Shown: positions 58,398 through 64,000 of the stretch, one piece after another
Position numbering within the stretch: the first letter of the stretch is position 1
Layout of the letters: each line of letters opens with the position of its first letter
Source of the DNA: Microbacterium sp. M28
GTDB lineage: Bacteria > Actinomycetota > Actinomycetes > Actinomycetales > Microbacteriaceae
Length of the DNA stretch: 64,000 bases
Direction: 5' to 3'
Assembly: GCF_025836995.1 (NCBI RefSeq)
Contig: NZ_CP107546.1
Coordinates: 2,232,001 to 2,296,000, forward strand
Notes under the pieces: model-generated
The model's database searches: none
What the model was told of the DNA's origin: nothing
Seen by the model: the letters and a program-made list of their open reading frames with translations, nothing else
Made by a program: the position numbers and the translations under genes

Positions 58398-58663
58398 GCA
58401 TGACCGGCACCGCCCAAGGCGGCACGATGACCGCCACGTGCGACACGTGCGGAAACGTCTACGACAAGGTGTTCACGGTCGCACGCGGAGACCACGTCGG
58501 CACGTTCGACAGCTTCGAGTGCGCCATCCAGGCGATGGCTCCCACGTGCGCGCACTGCGGATGCCGCATCATCGGGCACGGTGTCGAGGCGGAAGCGCAG
58601 ATCTTCTGCTGCGCGCACTGCGCGCGCCTGCAGGGCGAGCCCCAGCTCGTCGATCGGGTCTGA
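58394..58663 (+). CDS. Small zinc-ribbon-like Cys-rich protein, unknown
   Basis: 89-residue cytoplasmic protein with paired cysteines: CDTC near residue 16, then a single FECA, CAHCGC and CCAHC near 50-76. It probably binds zinc. No family recognised. ATGA overlap with the small helical gene upstream; the ATG 33 nt further in is an alternative start. Followed after 11 nt by a membrane-protein gene. Confidence 0.72.
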   Translation: MSMTGTAQGGTMTATCDTCGNVYDKVFTVARGDHVGTFDSFECAIQAMAPTCAHCGCRIIGHGVEAEAQIFCCAHCARLQGEPQLVDRV

Positions 58664-58674
58664 CGGGAGCACAC

Positions 58675-59055
58675 ATGGACGATCGCACCGGCGGGACGCC
58701 GCACCACGCGCGCCGGCGCGGATCCACGGATGAGACGCTGGTGCGCAACCAGCCGGCTCTGCGCACCTCGGACGGCACGATCTGGGTCCTCGTGGCCGGC
58801 GCCTTCGCGATCGCGTGCGCGATCCCGCTCGTCCTGATCCTCGCGAATCCCGGTGGCGCGGGACCGGTCGCGTGGATGACGCTCGTCCTGGTGGCGCTGT
58901 CGTATGCGGGCCTGGTGGCGACGCGGTTCCTCATCGAGGACCGCACGCGTCGCCTGCGCGTGCTGGCGGTGCTCATGCTCGCGATGGCAGCGGTGGCCCT
59001 CGCCGGACTGTTCGCGTGCGTGATGATCGCGTGGTCGGCGGTGCCGACGGCGTGA
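58675..59055 (+). CDS. Small membrane protein, unknown
   Basis: 126 residues: a hydrophilic, basic N-terminus (about 1-40), then three hydrophobic segments near residues 41-60, 64-84 and 97-120. No family recognised. ACGGGAGC lies upstream of the ATG. Third gene of the helical-Cys-membrane trio; ends 7 nt before the convergent carbonic-anhydrase-like gene. Confidence 0.68.
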   Translation: MDDRTGGTPHHARRRGSTDETLVRNQPALRTSDGTIWVLVAGAFAIACAIPLVLILANPGGAGPVAWMTLVLVALSYAGLVATRFLIEDRTRRLRVLAVLMLAMAAVALAGLFACVMIAWSAVPTA

Positions 59056-59062
59056 CGTCGCG

Positions 59063-59659
59063 CTATGCCGGTGAGTCGTCCGCGTGCCTGGCCAGCGAGC
59101 GGGCATAGCGCTCGGTCAGCTGGACCATGACATCCGGGGTCTCCCGGTCCACGCCGAAGACGTACCCCGGGAAGTCGAGTTCCTGCTGGGCCGCGGCGAT
59201 CTCCTCGTGCCGATCGGGCGGCAGCACCAGAAGCGGGTCGCCGACGGCCACCCAGCCGATCGGCACCACCGCATCCTCCGGCAGAATCGTGCGCAGATGC
59301 ACGACCGCGTTGATGCGGACCTCCGCACGGTCGCCGATGTGGGCGCCGTTGAAGACCCGCGTTCCGGTGGCCAGGAACACCTCGTCGCCGACGATCGCGC
59401 CGGAGACCGACGCACCGGGTCCGATCAGCACGTGATCGCCGATGTGCACCGGGTTGGCTGAACTGGCGCGGACGATCGCGTTCTCCATCACGATCACGTT
59501 CTCGCCGAGCGTGATGGGTCCGCCCTCCGCCGTGATCACGGCGCCGTGCAGCACCTGGCAGTCCGCTCCGATCGTCACGTCGCCGGAGATGACGGCGGTG
59601 GGCGCGATGACGGCGGTGTCGTCGATACGGGGGCGAGCCCCGAGGTGCTCGTACAGCAT
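59063..59659 (-). CDS. Gamma-carbonic-anhydrase-like hexapeptide-repeat protein
   Basis: Left-handed beta-helix protein, 198 residues, with hexapeptide repeats (IAPTAVISGDVTIGADCQVLHGAVI; VHIGDHVLIGPGASVSGAIVGDEVFLATGTRVF). Members such as PaaY/YrdA bind zinc and may be thioesterase- or carbonic-anhydrase-like; the His pattern here is incomplete. MLYEHLG is chosen as start since TACGCT lies 6 nt upstream; an ATG 21 nt earlier exists. Confidence 0.82.
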   Translation of the reverse strand: MLYEHLGARPRIDDTAVIAPTAVISGDVTIGADCQVLHGAVITAEGGPITLGENVIVMENAIVRASSANPVHIGDHVLIGPGASVSGAIVGDEVFLATGTRVFNGAHIGDRAEVRINAVVHLRTILPEDAVVPIGWVAVGDPLLVLPPDRHEEIAAAQQELDFPGYVFGVDRETPDVMVQLTERYARSLARHADDSPA

Positions 59660-59665
59660 GCCGTC

Positions 59666-59671
59666 AGCGTA
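59666..59671 (-). promoter_or_regulatory. -10 box for the hexapeptide gene (leaderless type)
   Basis: TACGCT ends 6 nt before the ATG at 59659. Confidence 0.5.
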
Positions 59672-59725
59672 CTCCGGCATCCGTCCGGTTCGGCGGAACG
59701 TGCCGTACCGCCCCGATCGCCGGGA

Positions 59726-62700
59726 TCAGGATGCCGCGGGCACCGGCTCGGGGAACAGTGCCGTGAAGAGCTGAGCGACCCACTCCAGCAGTCCGGCATC
59801 CGTCGGCGCCTCGCCACCGGGGCGCGGCAGCGGCACGACGAGCGCTTCTCCCCCGCCGACCAGCTTGGCGTTCGGATACAGGCGCTGCAGGCGCACCTTC
59901 ATCGAGTCCTCGAGGCGCGCTGGCGCGACGCGGAGGTTCGAGCCCATCGCCACGACGTCCGCGAGGCCGGCCTTGGCGGCGCGTCGGCGCAGGCGCGCGA
60001 TAGCGAACAGTCCTTCGACCTCGTCCGGCGGCGTCCCGTAGCGGTCGACGAGCTCCTCGCGCACGAGGTCGATGGCATCGTCCTTGGCCGTCGCGGCCGA
60101 CGCCGCGGAGAGCTTCTGATAGGCCTCCAGGCGCAGCCGCTCGCTGTCGATGTACGTCTCGGGGATGCGGGCGTCCACCGGCAGCTCCATACGCAGCTCG
60201 GTGCCGGTCTCCGTCTCCTCTCCGCGGAACGTCGCCACCGCCTCGCCGATCATGCGCAGGTAGAGGTCGAATCCGACCCCGGCGATGTGACCGGCCTGCT
60301 CGGCGCCGAGCAGATTGCCCGCACCGCGCAGCTCGAGATCCTTCAGGGCGACCTGCATGCCGGAGCCGAGGTCATTGTTGATCGCGATGGTCTGCAGCCG
60401 ATCGGCCGCCGTCTCGGACAGCTCTTTGCCGTCGTCGTAGAGGAAGTAGGCGTATGCGCGCTCACGGCCTCGGCCGACGCGGCCGCGGAGCTGGTGCAGC
60501 TGACTGAGACCGTACTTGTCCGCACGGTCGATGATGATCGTGTTCGCGTTGGAGATGTCGAGGCCCGTCTCGACGATCGTCGTGCACACGAGCACGTCGT
60601 ACTTGCGCTCCCAGAAGTCGTCGACGACCTGCTCCAGCTGGTGCTCGCCCATCTTGCCGTGTGCGACGGCGATCCGGGCCTCCGGGACGAGTTCGGCGAG
60701 CTCGCTCGCGATCCGCTGGATGGACTGCACGCGGTTGTGGACGAAGAAGACCTGGCCCTCGCGGAGGATCTCGCGCCGGATCGCCGCGGCGATCTGCTTG
60801 TCGCTGCGCGCACCGACGAAGGAGAGGATCGGATGCCGGTCCTCCGGCGGCGTCTGCAGGGTCGACATCTCGCGGATGCCGGTGACAGCCATCTCGAGCG
60901 TCCGCGGGATCGGCGTCGCGCTCATCGCGAGGATGTCGACGTTCGTCTTCATCTTCTTGAGCGCATCCTTGTGCTCGACGCCGAAGCGCTGCTCCTCGTC
61001 GATGATCATGAGGCCGAGATCCTTGAACATCACCTGGTCGGTGAGGATGCGGTGCGTGCCGATGACCATGTCGACCGAACCGTCGATCAGGCCCTGCAGC
61101 GTCAGGCGGACCTCCTTGTCGCTCTGGAAGCGCGACAGCGGACGCACCTTGACCGGGAACCCGGCGAAGCGCTCGGTGAACGTCTCGAGGTGCTGCTTCA
61201 CCAGCAGCGTCGTCGGGACGAGCATCGCCACCTGCTTGCCGTCCTGGATCGCCTTGAACGCGGCGCGGACGGCGACCTCGGTCTTGCCGAAGCCGACATC
61301 CCCCGACAGCAGGCGGTCCATCGGGATGGGCCGTTCCATGTCGGCCTTGATCTCGTCGATCGTCTGCAGCTGGTCGGGCGTCTCGGCGAACGGGAACGCC
61401 TCCTCCAGCTCGCGCTGCCACGGCGTGTCGGGTCCGAACGCGTGTCCCTTTGCCGACATCCGCGCCGAGTACAGCTTCACGAGCTCGACCGCGATGTCGC
61501 GGACCGCCTTACGCGCCTTGCCCTTCGCCGCCGACCAGTCGCTGCCGCCCATCTTGGACAGCACAGGGGCCTCGCCGCCGACGTACTTCGACAGCAGGTC
61601 GAGCTGATCGGTGGGCACGTAGAGCTTGTCGCCGGGGTAGCCGCGCTTGGATGGCGCGTACTCGAGGACGAGGTAGTCGCGCGTGGTCTTGGTGGCGTTG
61701 CGGCCGCCGGTGGAGACCTCGCGCTGGGTCATCTCCACGAATCTGGCGATGCCGTGCGTGGAGTGCACCACGTGATCGCCCGGCTTCAGCTGCAGCGGGT
61801 CGACGACGTTCTTGCGCCGCGACGCGAGCTTCTTGACGACGCGCTGGTCGCCGCCGATCGTCCGACCGTAGAACTCGTTGTCGGTGAGGACGGCGAGCTT
61901 CGCCTCCGGTACCTGGAAGCCGCTCTCGACCGATCCGGTGACGAGCGTCGCGACCCCCGCCGCCGGCGCGTCGTCCAGGCTCTCCACGATGCGCGCCGCG
62001 ACACCGCGGTCGCTGAGCACGTCGCGTGCGCGTTCGACAAGCCCGGCACCGGAGGCGATGACCACGACCCGCCAGCCGTCGGCGACGCGCGCGTCGACGA
62101 ACGCGATCGCCCCGTCGACGTTGCCGTGGAAGGACGGGATGATCGAAGCGTCGATGTTCTCGGCATCCGTGTCGTCCGTCGCGAACGGGCTCAGGCGCCA
62201 GAAGACTCCATCGCGCTCGGCGACGACCTCGCGCAGCTGCGCGACCGTGAGGAAGTCGCCGGCGCCCAGGTCGATCGGTGCCGATGCGCCCGAGGTGGCG
62301 GCGCTCCACGCCGCGTCCAGGAACTCGCGGTTCGTGTCGCCGAGGCTCTGCGCCCTGTTCGTCGAGCGCTCTGGATCGACCAGTGCGGTGGCCGAACCCT
62401 CGGGGAAGTATTCCACGAGCGACACGAGCGGACCGGCGACCGCCGGCAGCAGCGACTCCATGCCCTCGACCGGGATGCCCTCGGCCATCTTCTCCAGCAT
62501 CCCCGCGATGGCGGGGAAAGCGCCCACGAGTGCTCGGGCCCGCTCGCGCACGTCGGCGGTGAGCAGCAGCTCGCGGCTCGCGGGCAGCTCGACCCGATCG
62601 ACGTCACCCGGGAGCGAACGCTGATCGGCGACCGAGAACGCGCGGATCTGGTCGACCTCGTCGCCGAAGAACTCCACGCGGTAGGGATGCTCCGACGCGG

Positions 62701-63274
62701 CGGGGAAGACGTCGAGGATGCCGCCTCGGACGGCGAACTCGCCGCGCCGCGACACCATGTCGACGCGGGTGTAGGCGCGCTCGACGAGCTGCTCGACGGC
62801 GTGCTCGAGTTCGATGCCGCGTCCGCCGAGGGTGAGTTCGAGCGGTGCGGCGTCGCCGAGGTTGCCGGCGATGGGCTGCAGGGCCGCCCGCACGGATGCC
62901 ACCACGACGAGCGGACGCTCTCCGGACCATTGCGTGATGCGGCGCAGGGTCTCGAGCCGTCGACCGACCGTGTCGGGGCTCGGGCTCAGCCGCTCGTGCG
63001 GGAGGGTCTCCCATGCGGGGAAGCCGAGGATCTCGGCATCCGGGAGGTAGGCCTCCAGCGCCTGCGCGAGCGACTCGGCACGGCGCCCGGTGGGTGCCAC
63101 GACGAGCAGCGAAGCGGGCTTCCCGCTCTGCGCCCGTCGATCGAGCAGCCCGGCGAGCGCGGGCGCGTCGAGACCGTCGACCAGGCCGAGGTCGGCGTCG
63201 GTCTGCGCCCAGGTCAAGGCGTCGCGATACAGAGACGCCTCTTCCAAGGCGCGCAGAATCCCCGGAACAGTCAC
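59726..63274 (-). CDS. mfd: Transcription-repair coupling factor Mfd
   Basis: Removes RNA polymerase stalled at DNA lesions and recruits UvrAB; 1182 residues. UvrB-homology domain at the N-terminus, RNA polymerase-interacting region around DHVVHSTHGIARFVEM (near residue 510), Walker A GDVGFGKTEVAVRAAF near 655 and the DEEQRFGV motif near 755. TRCF C-terminal domain follows. GTG start with TAAGCT 6 nt upstream. Length and all motifs are normal. Confidence 0.96.
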   Translation of the reverse strand: MTVPGILRALEEASLYRDALTWAQTDADLGLVDGLDAPALAGLLDRRAQSGKPASLLVVAPTGRRAESLAQALEAYLPDAEILGFPAWETLPHERLSPSPDTVGRRLETLRRITQWSGERPLVVVASVRAALQPIAGNLGDAAPLELTLGGRGIELEHAVEQLVERAYTRVDMVSRRGEFAVRGGILDVFPAASEHPYRVEFFGDEVDQIRAFSVADQRSLPGDVDRVELPASRELLLTADVRERARALVGAFPAIAGMLEKMAEGIPVEGMESLLPAVAGPLVSLVEYFPEGSATALVDPERSTNRAQSLGDTNREFLDAAWSAATSGASAPIDLGAGDFLTVAQLREVVAERDGVFWRLSPFATDDTDAENIDASIIPSFHGNVDGAIAFVDARVADGWRVVVIASGAGLVERARDVLSDRGVAARIVESLDDAPAAGVATLVTGSVESGFQVPEAKLAVLTDNEFYGRTIGGDQRVVKKLASRRKNVVDPLQLKPGDHVVHSTHGIARFVEMTQREVSTGGRNATKTTRDYLVLEYAPSKRGYPGDKLYVPTDQLDLLSKYVGGEAPVLSKMGGSDWSAAKGKARKAVRDIAVELVKLYSARMSAKGHAFGPDTPWQRELEEAFPFAETPDQLQTIDEIKADMERPIPMDRLLSGDVGFGKTEVAVRAAFKAIQDGKQVAMLVPTTLLVKQHLETFTERFAGFPVKVRPLSRFQSDKEVRLTLQGLIDGSVDMVIGTHRILTDQVMFKDLGLMIIDEEQRFGVEHKDALKKMKTNVDILAMSATPIPRTLEMAVTGIREMSTLQTPPEDRHPILSFVGARSDKQIAAAIRREILREGQVFFVHNRVQSIQRIASELAELVPEARIAVAHGKMGEHQLEQVVDDFWERKYDVLVCTTIVETGLDISNANTIIIDRADKYGLSQLHQLRGRVGRGRERAYAYFLYDDGKELSETAADRLQTIAINNDLGSGMQVALKDLELRGAGNLLGAEQAGHIAGVGFDLYLRMIGEAVATFRGEETETGTELRMELPVDARIPETYIDSERLRLEAYQKLSAASAATAKDDAIDLVREELVDRYGTPPDEVEGLFAIARLRRRAAKAGLADVVAMGSNLRVAPARLEDSMKVRLQRLYPNAKLVGGGEALVVPLPRPGGEAPTDAGLLEWVAQLFTALFPEPVPAAS

Positions 63275-63280
63275 CGCACC

Positions 63281-63286
63281 AGCTTA
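63281..63286 (-). promoter_or_regulatory. -10 box for mfd (leaderless type)
   Basis: TAAGCT ends 6 nt before the GTG start. Confidence 0.55.
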
Positions 63287-63350
63287 TGCCGCCCCTCCGA
63301 CACCGGCGCGATGGGGTGCGGCACGGATCGGACGCCCCGCTGTGACCTCA

Positions 63351-63356
63351 TAGGAT
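63351..63356 (+). promoter_or_regulatory. -10 box for the GNAT gene (leaderless type)
   Basis: TAGGAT ends 6 nt before the ATG at 63363. Confidence 0.5.
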
Positions 63357-63362
63357 GCCGGG

Positions 63363-63929
63363 ATGGAAACCGTCGTTCTGACCACCGACCGCCTCGAGCT
63401 GCGCGTTCCGACGGCATCCGATGTCGATGCCATCAACGAGGCCTGCCAGGACCCGGAGATCCCGCGGTGGACGACGGTCCCGAGCCCCTACACGCGCGAG
63501 CACGCCGAGGATTTCGTCGGCTCCGTCGCCGGTGGGTGGGCGGAGGAGAAGGACTTCGTGTGGGCGATCCGCGCCGACGGCCGCCTCGTGGGGATGATCG
63601 GTCTGCACCACGTGAACCCGGACCCGGCCGGAACGGACGCCGAGATCGGATTCTGGGTGGTCTCCGATGCCCGGGGGAAGGGCTATCTCACGGAGGCGGC
63701 GCGCACGGTCATCGACTGGGCGTTCACCGACCGCGGCATGGTGCGGCTCGGGTGGAGGGCGGTCGCGGGGAACATCCCGTCGGCTCGCACCGCGAGGACG
63801 CTCGGCTTCCACTACGAGGGACTGCAGCGCCAGGCGCTCACAGGACCACGTGGTCGCGACGACGGCTGGTTCGCCGGTCTGCTGGCGAGCGACGACCGCA
63901 CACCCGTCGACTGGCCGGTGCTGAGCTGA
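63363..63929 (+). CDS. GNAT-family N-acetyltransferase
   Basis: Acetyl-CoA-dependent acetyltransferase of the RimJ/RimL type, 188 residues. LTTDRLELRVPTASDVDAINEACQD opens the fold, GFWVVSDARGKGYLTEAARTVIDWAF carries the CoA-binding R-G-K-G-Y loop, and NIPSARTARTLGFHYEG is the Asn motif. Probable target an amine or protein N-terminus; unknown. Diverges from mfd. Confidence 0.88.
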   Translation: METVVLTTDRLELRVPTASDVDAINEACQDPEIPRWTTVPSPYTREHAEDFVGSVAGGWAEEKDFVWAIRADGRLVGMIGLHHVNPDPAGTDAEIGFWVVSDARGKGYLTEAARTVIDWAFTDRGMVRLGWRAVAGNIPSARTARTLGFHYEGLQRQALTGPRGRDDGWFAGLLASDDRTPVDWPVLS

Positions 63930-63978
63930 GCCGGCTCGAGGGGGTGACGATGTCGGATGCCGGTGACAGGATGGCACC

Positions 63979-64000
63979 ATGCCTGAGATGCCGGAGGTCC
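63979..64000 (+). CDS. Fpg/Nei-type DNA glycosylase, first codons only
   Basis: The window ends after ATG and MPEMPEV. PEMPEVE/PELPEVE with Pro as residue 2 is the catalytic N-terminus of formamidopyrimidine-DNA glycosylase and endonuclease VIII, which remove oxidised bases. CAGGAT lies 6 nt before the ATG. Only seven residues are visible. Confidence 0.65.

Overview
The window is chromosomal DNA from a high-GC Gram-positive actinobacterium, most likely Microbacterium or a close relative in the Microbacteriaceae. The evidence is the strong G/C third-position bias, the gene families (ECF sigma factor with YCII partners, class Ib nrdHIEF, MmsA/ChvE sugar transporters, a DUF7882-like protein) and a very frequent GGATGCC heptamer. 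The genus is inference; no rRNA, tRNA, CRISPR array, prophage or transposase gene was found. Almost all of the window is coding.

Layout. 1-3.2 kb: the 3' part of a Cys-type sulfatase, convergent with an ABC-F (Uup-like) ATPase. 3.3-15.6 kb: a sugar-uptake island. Operon 1 (minus strand) is lacI, then mmsA-mmsB-chvE, with matching LacI-type operators before the regulator and before the transporter. Cluster 2 is divergent: chvE-mmsA-mmsB on plus; an extra complete ATPase gene and an overlapping ROK regulator on minus. 15.6-26.4 kb: housekeeping genes (ispE, an aldo/keto reductase, rsmA, an MFS exporter, a TatD nuclease, metG, a methyltransferase, rsmI, a protein mannosyltransferase, a phosphotransferase). 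26.5-43.4 kb: redox and metabolic genes, the large helicase hrpA carrying two in-frame palindromic inserts, metY, two Gfo/Idh/MocA oxidoreductases, a NYN-domain protein, and a DUF4166/TIGR01777 pair. 44.2-46.9 kb: an ECF42-like sigma factor between two YCII-domain genes. 47.3-51.2 kb: nrdHIEF, with an NrdR-like box and DnaA-box-like sites upstream. 51.5-59.7 kb: a sugar kinase operon, a hydrolase/acyl-CoA dehydrogenase pair, a CsoR/RcnR-family regulator, DUF445, a ureohydrolase, three small unknown genes and a gamma-carbonic-anhydrase-like protein. 59.7-64 kb: mfd, a GNAT acetyltransferase and the first codons of an Fpg/Nei DNA glycosylase.

Two signals run across the window. First, 23 genes have a -10-like hexamer (mostly TAnnnT) ending 6-7 nt before the start codon, and most lack a Shine-Dalgarno sequence. 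This points to leaderless transcription and was used to choose several starts (rsmI, TatD neighbour metG, mfd, the hexapeptide protein, the CsoR-like regulator). Genes inside operons instead overlap by ATGA/GTGA/TTGA or have a Shine-Dalgarno sequence. Second, short palindromic repeats occur between genes (23.1 kb, 26.46 kb) and inside hrpA. I did not find a clear new defence or mobile system. The best leads are the hrpA inserts, the extra sugar ATPase with its ROK partner, the nrd control region and the CsoR-like regulator.
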